This document shows, in pieces, positions 17,752-26,543 of a stretch of DNA of 64,000 bases. This DNA is from Microbispora catharanthi. GTDB lineage: Bacteria > Actinomycetota > Actinomycetes > Streptosporangiales > Streptosporangiaceae. The notes under the pieces are model-generated. The model saw nothing but the letters and a program-made list of their open reading frames with translations, was not told the origin of the DNA and did no database searches. The stretch spans positions 124,001 through 188,000 of the forward strand of contig NZ_VDMA02000002.1 in the NCBI RefSeq assembly GCF_006334915.2, in the 5' to 3' direction. The position numbers and the translations under genes were made by a program. How positions within the stretch are numbered: the first letter of the stretch is position 1; each line of letters begins with the position of its first letter.

Positions 17752-17790
17752 GTCTATATGTAGGCTGTCTATATGTAGACAGTCTACGTA
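17752..17790. promoter_or_regulatory. PadR-type operator array between padR and cydA
   Basis: GTCTATATGTAG occurs twice in direct orientation (17752-17763 and 17767-17778, 15 bp apart). The second copy forms the inverted repeat GTAGAC-A-GTCTAC (17775-17787). PadR proteins typically bind AT-rich inverted repeats containing ATGT/ACAT-like ends. The array lies 28-66 bp before the cydA start and 33-72 bp before the padR start. Confidence 0.7.
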
Positions 17791-17818
17791 TCGGCTTTAG
17801 GACGCCAAGGAGAGACCA

Positions 17819-19006
17819 ATGGACGTCGTCGGCCTCGCCCGGATGCAGTTCGCCGTGACCGGAAGCCTCCACTTCCTGTTCGTCGTGCTCACGCTCGGGC
17901 TGGCCCCGCTGGTGGCGATCATGCACACGCGGTACGCCATCGGCGGGAACCCCCTGCACGAGCGGATGACCCGCTTCTGGGGGCAGATCTACGTGATCAA
18001 CTATGCGCTCGGCATCGTCACCGGGCTCGTGATGGAGTTCCAGTTCGGGCTGAGCTGGAGCGGGCTTTCGCACTACGCGGGCGACGTGTTCGGCGCGCCG
18101 CTGGCCATGGAGACGCTGCTGGCCTTCTTCCTGGAGTCCACGTTCCTGGGCCTGTGGATCTTCGGCTGGCACCGGCTGCCGCGCGGGCTCCACGTGGCCT
18201 GCATCTGGCTGGTGACGCTGACGGCGTACGCCTCGGCGCTGTTCATCATGGTCGCCAACTCCTTCCTGCAGAACCCGGCGGGCTCGGCCGAGGAGGGCGG
18301 ACGGCTCGTGCTGCGCGACTTCGGCGCCCTGTTCACCAACCCGACCCTCGTCTTCGCGCTCCCCCACGTGCTGAGCGCCGGTCTGTGGGCCGGCGGGTTC
18401 GTCGTGATGGGCGCCAGCGCCTACCACCTGTACCGGCGCACCCCCGAGCGGGAGTTCTTCACCCGCTCCCTGCGCATCGGCGTGCTGACCGCCTTCGTCG
18501 GGTCGCTGTTCACCGTGGGGTTCGGCTACGCCCAGTTCGGGCCGGTCAGCGACGTGCAGCCGGACAAGTTCCACGGGGCGGTCCCCGGCGTCGCACTCGG
18601 ACTGATGATCATGATCGGGCAGTTCGTCCAGTTCGGCGTGATGTTCGTGCTGGCGCCGCTGCTCATTCGCGACCTGCTGGCCCGCTGGCGCTGGCTGCAC
18701 CCGCTCCTCATGATCATGACCCCGCTGCCGTTCGTCGCGGCGATCGCCGGCTGGATCGTCCGTGAGGTAGGCCGCCAGCCCTGGCTGGTGTACGGCAAGC
18801 TCTCCGTGGCCGACGCCCTCACCCCCGGACTGACCCGGGCGGACATCACCGCCTCCTTCGCGGGGTTCGCGGGCGTGCTCGGGCTGCTCGCCCTCGTCGA
18901 CTACGTCCTCATCGCCCGTGCCGTACGGCGCGGCCCGGGACGGGTCGCGCTCGGCGCCGCGGACCTTCCCGTCACCGCCGAGCCCGTCCCCGCCCACTCG
19001 CTGTAG
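17819..19006 (+). CDS. cydA: Cytochrome bd oxidase subunit I, short form lacking the Q-loop
   Basis: Haem-binding subunit of a bd-type oxygen reductase, 395 aa against about 440-520 for usual CydA. Conserved: His18 (GSLHFLF, high-spin haem ligand), the ETLLAFFLESTF Glu pair at the haem d site, His183 (LPHVLSAGL, haem b558 ligand), Met263/265 (second b558 ligand) and EVGRQPW. Only about 80 residues separate His183 and the Met ligand, against about 207 in E. coli. After VQPDKFHG the quinol-binding Q-loop is simply absent. RBS AAGGAG. It heads a cydABDC operon beside the PadR operator array. The electron donor is therefore uncertain. Confidence 0.85.
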   Translation: MDVVGLARMQFAVTGSLHFLFVVLTLGLAPLVAIMHTRYAIGGNPLHERMTRFWGQIYVINYALGIVTGLVMEFQFGLSWSGLSHYAGDVFGAPLAMETLLAFFLESTFLGLWIFGWHRLPRGLHVACIWLVTLTAYASALFIMVANSFLQNPAGSAEEGGRLVLRDFGALFTNPTLVFALPHVLSAGLWAGGFVVMGASAYHLYRRTPEREFFTRSLRIGVLTAFVGSLFTVGFGYAQFGPVSDVQPDKFHGAVPGVALGLMIMIGQFVQFGVMFVLAPLLIRDLLARWRWLHPLLMIMTPLPFVAAIAGWIVREVGRQPWLVYGKLSVADALTPGLTRADITASFAGFAGVLGLLALVDYVLIARAVRRGPGRVALGAADLPVTAEPVPAHSL

Positions 19007-19020
19007 AGGACACGCCGCCC

Positions 19021-19767
19021 ATGGACATCTTCTGGTTCCTGACGTTCGCCGTCCTGCTGGCCGGCTACTTCGCCTTGGAGGGCTTCGACATCGGGCTCGG
19101 CGTGCTGCTGCCCGTGCTGGGCCGCTCCCCCGCCGACCGCGACCGCCTCGTCGGCGCGATGGCGCCGTTCGTGCTCGCCAACGAGGTGTGGCTGGTCGCG
19201 CTCGCCGGCGTACTGTTCGGCGCGTTCCCGGTGCTGGAGGGCCAGGCGCTGAGCCGCCTGTATCCCCTCGTCGTCGCCCTGCTGCTGGCCTGGATCGTGC
19301 GCGACGCGGGGCTGTGGTTCCGCCGCAGGGCCGACGGCGCCGCCTGGCGGCTGGCGTGGGACGGCGCGCTGTGGGCGGGCTCGGCGGGGCTGGCGCTCGC
19401 GTGGGGCGCGATCCTGGTGGCCGTCGCGCGCGGCCTGCCCGCCTCGCCCCTCGACGTCCCGGCCGTGGCGGGAGGTGTGGCGCTGCTCGCGCTGCTCGCC
19501 TGGCACGGCCGCACCTTCGCGGCCTGGCGCCTGCGGAGCGGCCCGCACGGGAGCGGGCGGGCGCTGCTGCTGTCGGCCTGCGCCGCCGCCGCGCCCGCGG
19601 TCCTGGTCATGGCGGCCGCGGCCGCCCACATGCTCGGCAACGCCGCCCCGGATCAGACACTGACTGTGCTCAGTGTCATGGTGGTCCCGGTCGCCCCGAT
19701 CCTCGCGGGCGCGCAAGTATGGGTGTGGCGCACCTTCTCCAGGGGCGCGCTGCCGACGTTCTTCTGA
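19021..19767 (+). CDS. cydB: Cytochrome bd oxidase subunit II, short form
   Basis: 248 aa, well below the usual 330-380. The N-terminus is typical (FLTFAVLLAGYFALEGFDIGLGVLLPVLGR). The WDGNxVW segment that supplies a proton-channel Asp in E. coli reads VLANEVWL here, so the Trp and Asp are lost. About seven hydrophobic segments are visible, ending in VVPVAPILAGAQVWVWRTFSRG. It begins 14 nt after cydA. CydA and CydB are both reduced, which suggests a distinct bd subtype, not random truncation: the frames are intact and the genes for assembly follow. Confidence 0.82.
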   Translation: MDIFWFLTFAVLLAGYFALEGFDIGLGVLLPVLGRSPADRDRLVGAMAPFVLANEVWLVALAGVLFGAFPVLEGQALSRLYPLVVALLLAWIVRDAGLWFRRRADGAAWRLAWDGALWAGSAGLALAWGAILVAVARGLPASPLDVPAVAGGVALLALLAWHGRTFAAWRLRSGPHGSGRALLLSACAAAAPAVLVMAAAAAHMLGNAAPDQTLTVLSVMVVPVAPILAGAQVWVWRTFSRGALPTFF

Positions 19768-19777
19768 TTGGGGACCG

Positions 19778-21502
19778 TTGCACAAGGATCTCCTCCGGCT
19801 GGCCCGCGCGGAGCGGAGCGTCCGCATCCATCTCGCCTGCTGCCTGGCGGCGGCGGTGGTGGCCGGGCTGCTCGTGCTCGTGCAGGCGGAGTTGCTGGCC
19901 GGGGTGCTGTCCGGCCGGTTCGCGGTCGCCGTGTTGCTCCCGCTGGCGCTCGTCGTCGCCTGCCGCGGGCTGCTCGGATGGGCGCAGGGAGTGCTCGCGG
20001 GCCGCGCGGCCACCGCGCTGAAGTCGGCCCTGCGGCGGCTGCTCCTCGGCCGGGTGGAGGGTCTCGGGCCGGCGTACCGGTCGGGTGAGCTGGTGACGCT
20101 CGCGGGCCGGGGACTCGACGCGCTCGACCCCTACCTGACGGGTTACCTGCCGTCGGTCGCCGTGGCCGGGGTCGTGCCGCTCGCGGTCGTGGTCCGGCTC
20201 TTCGTGGCCGACCTGGCCACCGCCGTGATCGTGGTGCTCACGCTGCCGCTGATCCCGATCTTCGGGGCGCTGGTCGGGTGGACCACCAAGACCGTGACGG
20301 AACGGCAGTGGCGCGCGCTGGCCCGCCTCGGCGGCCACTTCCTCGACGTCGTGCGCGGCCTGCCCACGCTGCGGGCCTTCGGCCGGGCCCGCTACCAGGC
20401 GTCGGTGATCCGCGAGGTGGCCGAGGCCCACCGCGCGGCGACCATGCGCACGCTGCGGGTGGCGTTCCTGTCGTCGCTGGTGCTCGAACTCGTGGCGTCG
20501 CTGTCGCTGGCGCTGGTCGCGGTGCCCGTGGGGCTGCGGCTGCTGTCGGGCTCGCTCGACCTGCGCACGGCGTTGCTCGTGCTGCTGCTGGCCCCGGAGG
20601 CGTACCTGCCGCTGCGCGCGATGGGCACCCGCTTCCACGCCGCCATGGAGGGCGTCGCCGCCGCCGACGAGGCGTTCGCGGTGATCAACCCGCCGCAGGA
20701 GGCAGGGCAGGAGACCCGGCCGGCCGGAGCCGCGACGGGCACGGGGAAGGCACCAAGCGCGAGGAGCGCGGAAAAGGCAGGGCTCGCGGGGCGTGCCGCG
20801 CCGCTCGGCGGGCCGCCGGAGATCCGGCTGGAGGACGTCACCGTGCGTTACCCGCGCCGCGAGGAGACCGCGCTCGACCGCGTCTCGCTGGTCATCCGGC
20901 CGGGTGAGCGGGTGGCGATCGTGGGCCCGAGCGGCGCGGGCAAGAGCACGCTGCTGCACCTGCTGCTCGGGTTCGTGACCCCGTCCGAGGGGCGGGTGCT
21001 GGCGGACGGGACGGATCTGGCCGGCCTCGACCTCGACGAGTGGCGGCGGCGGCTCGCCTTCGTGCCGCAGCGCCCGCACCTGTTCGCGACGTCGGTGGCC
21101 GACAACATCGCGCTCGGCTCTGCCGCCGGACCCGACGAGATCAGGGCCGCCGCCGAGGCGGCGCGGGTGGCCGAGTTCGCCGGCGCCCTGCCGCAGGGGT
21201 ACGACACCCCGCTCGGCGAGCGCGGCGCGAACCTGTCGGCGGGCCAGCGTCAGCGGGTCGCCCTGGCCAGGGCCTTCTGCCGTCCCGCCGCCCAGGTGCT
21301 GCTGCTGGACGAGCCCACGGCGCGGCTCGACGGCAGGAGCGAGGCGGCGATCGTGGCGGCCACGCGCAGGCTGGCCGAGGGCCGTACGGCGATCATCGTC
21401 GCGCACCGCCCGGCGATGATCGACCTGGCCGACCGGGTCGTCCGCCTCGACGGCGGCGTCCTCGTCCCGCCGGTTCCGGTGCAGGGCGGGGAGGCCCGAT
21501 GA
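19778..21502 (+). CDS. cydD: Cysteine/glutathione-type ABC exporter needed for bd assembly, CydD
   Basis: 574-aa half transporter: N-terminal six-helix exporter domain, then an ATPase with Walker A GPSGAGKST, Q-loop FVPQRPHLFATSV, signature LSAGQRQRVALARAF and Walker B LLLDEPTARLD. The CydDC heterodimer exports reduced thiols and is required for haem d insertion. TTG at 19778, 10 nt after cydB with GGGG upstream, is the best start. An Ala/Gly-rich linker (TRPAGAATGTGKAPSA) separates the domains. The stop overlaps the cydC start (ATGA). Confidence 0.87.
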   Translation: MHKDLLRLARAERSVRIHLACCLAAAVVAGLLVLVQAELLAGVLSGRFAVAVLLPLALVVACRGLLGWAQGVLAGRAATALKSALRRLLLGRVEGLGPAYRSGELVTLAGRGLDALDPYLTGYLPSVAVAGVVPLAVVVRLFVADLATAVIVVLTLPLIPIFGALVGWTTKTVTERQWRALARLGGHFLDVVRGLPTLRAFGRARYQASVIREVAEAHRAATMRTLRVAFLSSLVLELVASLSLALVAVPVGLRLLSGSLDLRTALLVLLLAPEAYLPLRAMGTRFHAAMEGVAAADEAFAVINPPQEAGQETRPAGAATGTGKAPSARSAEKAGLAGRAAPLGGPPEIRLEDVTVRYPRREETALDRVSLVIRPGERVAIVGPSGAGKSTLLHLLLGFVTPSEGRVLADGTDLAGLDLDEWRRRLAFVPQRPHLFATSVADNIALGSAAGPDEIRAAAEAARVAEFAGALPQGYDTPLGERGANLSAGQRQRVALARAFCRPAAQVLLLDEPTARLDGRSEAAIVAATRRLAEGRTAIIVAHRPAMIDLADRVVRLDGGVLVPPVPVQGGEAR

Positions 21503-23253
21503 GCCGCGCGCAGACGTCTACGGAGACGACCACGGAGACGACCACAGGGGCCTCACCGCTGTCGGTGGTCACCGGCACCGGCATGGGCCGGCGGCTCGTG
21601 CTCGCCGCGCTCGCCGGGGCGGCGGCCGACCTCGCGGGGGTCGCGCTCATCGCGTCGGCCGCCTGGCTGATCACACGGGCCGCCGAGCAGCCGCCCCTGG
21701 CGGCGCTGTCGGTCGCGATCGTGGCCGTGCGGGCGTTCGCGACCACCCGCGGCGTGTTCCGGTACGGCGAGCGCCTGGCCGGGCACGACGTCGCGCTGCG
21801 GGCCCAGGCGGGCACCCGCGAGCGTCTCTACCGGGCGCTGATCCCGGCCGGGCCGCTGCCGCAGCGCGGGGCCGACCTGCTCAGCCGCATGGTTGACGAC
21901 ACCGACGCCGTGCAGGACCTGCTCGTCCGCTGCCTGCTGCCCGCCGCCGCCGCGCTGATCACCGGCGTCGCCGCCGTCGTCATCGCGGGCTTCCTGCTGC
22001 CCGCCGCCGCGTTCGCACTCGCCGCCGGCCTGCTCGTCGCCGGGGTGCTCCTGCCCGCGGGCACGGCCGCCGCCGCACGGCGCTGGTCGGCGCGGATCGC
22101 CCCGGCCCGCGCCGATCTGGCCGCCCGGGTGGCCGACCTCGTCCACGGCGCGGCCGACCTCGCGGCCTACGGCGCGCGCGACCGGGCGCTGTCGGCGGCG
22201 ATGGACGCCGACGGGCGGCTGTCCCGGTTGGAGCGGGGGCAGGCCAGGATCAACGCCGCCGCGCTCGGCGTCGGCATGCTGACCCAGGGACTGACCGTCG
22301 TCGCCGTGGTCCTGACGGCCCAGGCCGCCGGTCTCGACCGGGTCGCGACCGCCGTGGCCGCCCTGACCTCGCTGGTCGCCTTCGAGCCCGCGCTGCCGCT
22401 GGCGGCGGCGGGCGAGCGGTTCGCGGGAGTGGTCGCGGCGCTGCGCAGGCTCAGGGAGATCGCCGCCACTTCCCCTGCGGTGCGCGAGCCCGCGGACCCG
22501 GCGCCCGCGCCCGAGCCGCCGCTGACGGTCGAGGTCGACGACCTCGTGGTGCGCCACGGCGGGCGCGAGCCCGCGCTGAACGGCGTGAGCCTGACGCTGA
22601 CGCCGGGCCGCCGCGTCGCGGTGGTCGGCCCGAGCGGCGCGGGCAAGAGCACTCTGCTGTCGGCGCTGATGCGGACCGTGGAGATCGAGTCCGGCGTGAT
22701 CCGGCTCGACGGGATCGACGTGCGGCGCCTGTCCTCCGACGACGTGCGGGCGCTCGTCACGGGCCTCACCCAGGACCCGTACGTCTTCCAGGCCACGGTC
22801 AGGGACAACCTGCGCCTGGCCGGGCCGCAGGCGTCCGCCGAGGACATCGAGGCGGCCGTGCGGCGGGCCCGCCTGGACGCCTGGACCGAGCGCACCGGCT
22901 GGGACGCGGTGCTCGGCGAGGACGGCCGCACCGTCTCCGGCGGCCAGCTCCAGCGGCTCGCGCTGGCCCGGGCCCTGCTGTACGACCCGCCTGTGCTGCT
23001 GCTGGACGAGCCGGCCGAGGCACTGGACGAGGAGACGGCCGACCTCCTGATGGCCGACCTGCTGGACGCCACCCGGGGCCGCACCACGCTGCTGGTCACC
23101 CACCGGCTGCGCGGCCTGGAACAGGTCGACGAGATCGTCGTGCTGGAGGGCGGCAGGGTCACCCAGCGCGGCACGCACGCCGACCTCGTCGCCGTGCCGG
23201 GCTACTACCGCGACCTGTGGGAGTCGGAGGCCCTCACCCGCCACCGCGGCTGA
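21499..23253 (+). CDS. cydC: Partner ABC exporter subunit, CydC
   Basis: 584 aa. A Thr/Glu-rich start (TSTETTTETTTGAS) precedes the membrane domain (GVALIASAAWLITRAAEQPPLAAL is CydC-like). The ATPase has Walker [25 protein letters not shown], signature VSGGQLQRLALARALL and LLLDEPAEALDEET. It forms the heterodimer with CydD. ATG at 21499 overlaps the cydD stop and has GGGGAGG upstream. In streptomycetes the two are often fused into one polypeptide; here they are separate. Confidence 0.88.
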   Translation: MSRAQTSTETTTETTTGASPLSVVTGTGMGRRLVLAALAGAAADLAGVALIASAAWLITRAAEQPPLAALSVAIVAVRAFATTRGVFRYGERLAGHDVALRAQAGTRERLYRALIPAGPLPQRGADLLSRMVDDTDAVQDLLVRCLLPAAAALITGVAAVVIAGFLLPAAAFALAAGLLVAGVLLPAGTAAAARRWSARIAPARADLAARVADLVHGAADLAAYGARDRALSAAMDADGRLSRLERGQARINAAALGVGMLTQGLTVVAVVLTAQAAGLDRVATAVAALTSLVAFEPALPLAAAGERFAGVVAALRRLREIAATSPAVREPADPAPAPEPPLTVEVDDLVVRHGGREPALNGVSLTLTPGRRVAVVGPSGAGKSTLLSALMRTVEIESGVIRLDGIDVRRLSSDDVRALVTGLTQDPYVFQATVRDNLRLAGPQASAEDIEAAVRRARLDAWTERTGWDAVLGEDGRTVSGGQLQRLALARALLYDPPVLLLDEPAEALDEETADLLMADLLDATRGRTTLLVTHRLRGLEQVDEIVVLEGGRVTQRGTHADLVAVPGYYRDLWESEALTRHRG

Positions 23254-23311
23254 ACGCTCTCGCCCCGCCACCTGTTCGTGTGAACCTTCCGTGAAGAAGG
23301 CATTGCGGATC

Positions 23312-23339
23312 TTGTCAGATGTAAGTAATTTTCAGACAA
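23312..23339. promoter_or_regulatory. Candidate operator of the sugar importer operon
   Basis: TTGTC at 23312-23316 and GACAA at 23335-23339 bracket an AT-rich core containing the imperfect palindrome TGTAA-GTAAT-TTTCA (23320-23334). It is the only AT-rich patch before the solute-binding gene and would suit the RpiR-type regulator at the operon's end. The match to a known RpiR site is only qualitative. Confidence 0.4.
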
Positions 23340-23413
23340 CGCGATGACCTTGCATGGCATTTACCTACACGCATGGCGCTCGCCGAACTGGCTACGAGCC
23401 GAAAGGGAGTCTC

Positions 23414-24721
23414 ATGAAGAGAAGGTGGATCGCGGGAGCGATCGGCGTGCTCGCGGTGGCGCTGTCGGCATGCGCTCCCGGGGGCGGCGCATCCGGCCAG
23501 GGCGGCGAGGCACAGGGCGACAAGGCGGGCGGTGACAAGGTCACGCTGAGCCTGTGGTCGTGGCGGGTGGAGGACGTCAGGGCGTACGAGAAGATCCTCG
23601 CCAAGTTCGAGGAGTCGCACCCGAAGATCCACGTGGAGTTCAAGCCGTTCCAGGCCACCGAATACAACAACATCCTGGCCACCGGCCTGTCCGGCACCGC
23701 CGGGCCCGACGTCGCCCAGCTGCGGGCGTACGGCGGGCTCCAGCCGCTGGTCGAGGCGGGCCAGCTGGTGCCGCTGGACGGCAAGGTCGAGGCGCTGTCC
23801 GGCTTCGACGCCAAGCTGCTGGAAGGCGCCAAGGGCCACAAGGACGGCAAGATCTACGGCGTGCCGTTCGCCTACCAGACGCTCCAGGTGCTCTACAACA
23901 AGAAGCTGTTCGGCGACAACGGCGTCCAGCCCCCCGCCACCTGGGACGACATGATCGCGGCGGCCGGGAAGCTGAAGGCGGCCGGGATCACGCCGTTCGC
24001 CGTCGCGGCAGGGCCCGACGCGACCTGGACGCTGCCGATCGTCCACGAGATCTTCGGCAACGCCCGTTACGGCAGCACGAAGTTCCGGGACGCGCTGCTG
24101 AGCGGCGAGAAGAAGTTCACCGACCCCGACTTCACGGCCTCGATCAAGCTGCTCAAGGACCTGGAGCCGTACTTCCCCAAGGACGTGGTGGCTGTCAAGA
24201 TCCCCGACGTCCAGGCGCTGTTCGCCACCGGGAAGGCCGCGATGTACCCCACGGGCAGCTTCGACCTGGCGCCCGTGCTCGCGGCCAACCCTAGCCTGGA
24301 GGTCGGCGCCTTCCAGGTCCCGCCGCCGCCCGGCTCCCCGGTGACCACGCCCGTCACGCCGGGCTGGGCCGACGGCTCGTTCGGCGTCAACGCCAAGTCG
24401 GCCCACCAGGCCGAGGCGCTCGAACTGGTCAAGTGGATGGCGACGCCGGAGTTCGGGCAGCTCTACGCGAGCGAGCTCAAGCAACTGTCCGCGGTTCCCG
24501 GGGTCACGCCGTCGGACCCGCTGCTGGCGGAGATGGCGAAGAACTACGCCGCCAACGGCGCGCCGTACACGCTGCTCGTCGACTTCCGGTACGGCCAGCC
24601 GAACGGTGACGCGGTCTTCCGGGACGAGGTGCAGAAGATGCTGGTCGGCCAGACCGATGCCAAGGCGGTCGCCGAGAGCGTGCAGAAGGGCGTCGAGCAG
24701 TGGTTCAAGCCGGGGAACTGA
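23414..24721 (+). CDS. Sugar ABC transporter substrate-binding lipoprotein
   Basis: Family 1 extracellular solute-binding protein, 435 aa, lipid-anchored through LSAC (Cys about 19) after a KRRWIAGAIGVLAVA signal peptide. Typical segments are KVTLSLWSWRVEDVRAYEKILAKFEESHP, GPDVAQLRAYGGLQPLVEAGQL and ATGKAAMYPTGSFDLAPV. It captures an oligosaccharide or related sugar and delivers it to the two permeases encoded next. AAAGGGAGT precedes the ATG at 23414. No ATPase gene is in the operon, so a shared MsiK-type ATPase is expected. Confidence 0.9.
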   Translation: MKRRWIAGAIGVLAVALSACAPGGGASGQGGEAQGDKAGGDKVTLSLWSWRVEDVRAYEKILAKFEESHPKIHVEFKPFQATEYNNILATGLSGTAGPDVAQLRAYGGLQPLVEAGQLVPLDGKVEALSGFDAKLLEGAKGHKDGKIYGVPFAYQTLQVLYNKKLFGDNGVQPPATWDDMIAAAGKLKAAGITPFAVAAGPDATWTLPIVHEIFGNARYGSTKFRDALLSGEKKFTDPDFTASIKLLKDLEPYFPKDVVAVKIPDVQALFATGKAAMYPTGSFDLAPVLAANPSLEVGAFQVPPPPGSPVTTPVTPGWADGSFGVNAKSAHQAEALELVKWMATPEFGQLYASELKQLSAVPGVTPSDPLLAEMAKNYAANGAPYTLLVDFRYGQPNGDAVFRDEVQKMLVGQTDAKAVAESVQKGVEQWFKPGN

Positions 24722-25704
24722 GCGCGCGCCGACGCTCTCCCGGGCGCTCTCCCGGGCGATCCCCCGGACGTCGCGCGGCACGCACCGGCGCCGGTCGCCG
24801 CTACGTGCCGCGATGGCGGGTGCTGGCCGTCTTCCTGCTGCCCGCGCTCCTGCTCTACTCGGTCTTCATCGTCTATCCGCTGGTCACCGCGCTCGACTAC
24901 AGCTTCTTCGAGTGGCGCGGGATCCGGCAGACGGGGTTCGCCGGGCTCGGCAACTACCGCGACCTGTTCGGCGTCTACCCCTACGACCGGCAGCTGTGGC
25001 GGGCGTTCGGGCACAACGCGCTGTTCTTCGCCGGGACGATGCTGATCCAGAACACGGTCGGGCTGCTGTTCGCCCTGCTGCTGTACCGGTACGGCCGCGG
25101 CAAGCGGTTCCTGCAGGCCGCGTTCACCACGCCCTACCTGGTGGACCCGCTGGTCGTCGGCTACCTGTGGAGCCTGCTGCTCAACCCGACGTTCGGCCCG
25201 GTCAACTCCCTGCTCGAGGCGGCCGGGCTGGACTCGTGGGCGTTGCCCTGGCTGGGCGACACGCGTACGGCGCTTCCGATCGTCATCGTGGTCAACGCGT
25301 GGCAGTGGGTGGGCTTCCCCATGCTGCTGTTCTCCGCCGCGCTCGCCGGAATCCCGGCCGAATACCACGAGGCGGCCCGGGTCGACGGCGCCTCGGCCTG
25401 GCAGGCGTTCCGGCGGGTGACGCTGCCGTTGCTCACCCCGGCGATCGGCGTGGTGAGCGTGCTGACGTTCATCGGCAACTTCAACGCCTTCGGGCTCGTC
25501 TACGCGATGGCCGGGTCGACCGGGTCCCCGGCGGGCTCGACCGACGTGCTCGGCCTGCTGTTCTACCGGGTCGCGTTCGTGGAGGGCGGCACGGAGGCCA
25601 TCGGGCGGTCGTCGGCGCTCGCCGTGCTGATGTTCGTGTTCATCTTCGGGGTGTCGCTGCTGGCCAGCTCCTACTTCCGCCGCCGCGAGAGGAGACTGCT
25701 GTGA
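24700..25704 (+). CDS. Sugar ABC transporter permease, MalF/UgpA type
   Basis: 334 aa, six membrane helices, with the EAA loop EYHEAARVDGASAWQAFRRVTLP that contacts the ATPase. GTG at 24700 overlaps the binding-protein gene by 22 nt. The N-terminal cytoplasmic arm contains three RSPG repeats encoded by a 12-bp tandem DNA repeat near 24736-24770, which is unusual for this family. Coupled to the next permease by GTGA overlap. Confidence 0.9.
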   Translation: MVQAGELSARRRSPGRSPGRSPGRRAARTGAGRRYVPRWRVLAVFLLPALLLYSVFIVYPLVTALDYSFFEWRGIRQTGFAGLGNYRDLFGVYPYDRQLWRAFGHNALFFAGTMLIQNTVGLLFALLLYRYGRGKRFLQAAFTTPYLVDPLVVGYLWSLLLNPTFGPVNSLLEAAGLDSWALPWLGDTRTALPIVIVVNAWQWVGFPMLLFSAALAGIPAEYHEAARVDGASAWQAFRRVTLPLLTPAIGVVSVLTFIGNFNAFGLVYAMAGSTGSPAGSTDVLGLLFYRVAFVEGGTEAIGRSSALAVLMFVFIFGVSLLASSYFRRRERRLL

Positions 25705-26531
25705 CGGCCCGGCACCGGGCTCCCGGGCGCGTCGCCGTCCACCTGCTGCTGTGGGGGTACGCGGTCGTCGCGCTGCTGCCGTTGGTCGTCATGGTGCTCA
25801 ACTCGCTGCGGCCCACGAGCGAGATCTTCACCACGCCGCTGGGGCTGCCGGCGTCCCCCACGCTGCACAGTTACGCCCGGGTGTGGACGGAGGCGTCGTT
25901 CAGCACCTACCTGCTGAACTCGCTGGTCGTCACCTGCGGCGCGGTGCTGCTCGGCACGGCGGTCTCCGCGCTGGCCGCCTATCCGCTGGCCCGCTACGAC
26001 TTCGTCGGCAACCGGGTGCTCGGGGCGTACTTCCTGGCGGGGCTGATGCTGCCGATCCGCCTGGGCCTGGTGCCGATCTTCTACCTCATGGACTCCATGG
26101 GCCTGATCGACTCGCTGCTCGGGCTCACGCTGCTGTACGCCGCGTCCGGGGTGCCGTTCTGCATGTTCGTGCTGTCGGCGTTCTACCGTTCCCTGCCCGG
26201 CGAGCTGGACGAGGCGGCCAGGCTCGACGGGGCCGGCGAGTTCCGGATCTTCGGCCAGATCATGCTGCCGCTGGTGCGGCCCGCCCTGGCGTCGGTGATG
26301 CTGTTCCAGTTCGTGCCGCTGTGGCATGAGTTCCTCTACCCGCTGGTGCTGTTGCGCTCCGACGAGAAGTTCACGATCCCGCGCGGGTTGTCGCAGTTCT
26401 TCGGCGAGTACACGACCGACTGGTCGGCGCTGTTCGCCGGGCTGGTCCTCGCCACGGCCCCGCTCTTCGTGCTGTTCGTCCTGGCGACCAAGCAGATCAT
26501 CGCCGGGCTGACCGCCGGCATGAGCAAGTAG
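25701..26531 (+). CDS. Sugar ABC transporter permease, MalG/UgpE type
   Basis: 276 aa with about six helices and the EAA motif ELDEAARLDGAGEFRIFGQIMLP. GTG at 25701 overlaps the preceding stop and has GAGAGGAG upstream. Partner of the MalF-type permease in a carbohydrate uptake (CUT1) transporter. The C-terminus ends in KQIIAGLTAGMSK, typical of MalG homologues. Confidence 0.9.
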   Translation: MTARHRAPGRVAVHLLLWGYAVVALLPLVVMVLNSLRPTSEIFTTPLGLPASPTLHSYARVWTEASFSTYLLNSLVVTCGAVLLGTAVSALAAYPLARYDFVGNRVLGAYFLAGLMLPIRLGLVPIFYLMDSMGLIDSLLGLTLLYAASGVPFCMFVLSAFYRSLPGELDEAARLDGAGEFRIFGQIMLPLVRPALASVMLFQFVPLWHEFLYPLVLLRSDEKFTIPRGLSQFFGEYTTDWSALFAGLVLATAPLFVLFVLATKQIIAGLTAGMSK

Positions 26532-26543
26532 AGGCAGGGCGGC

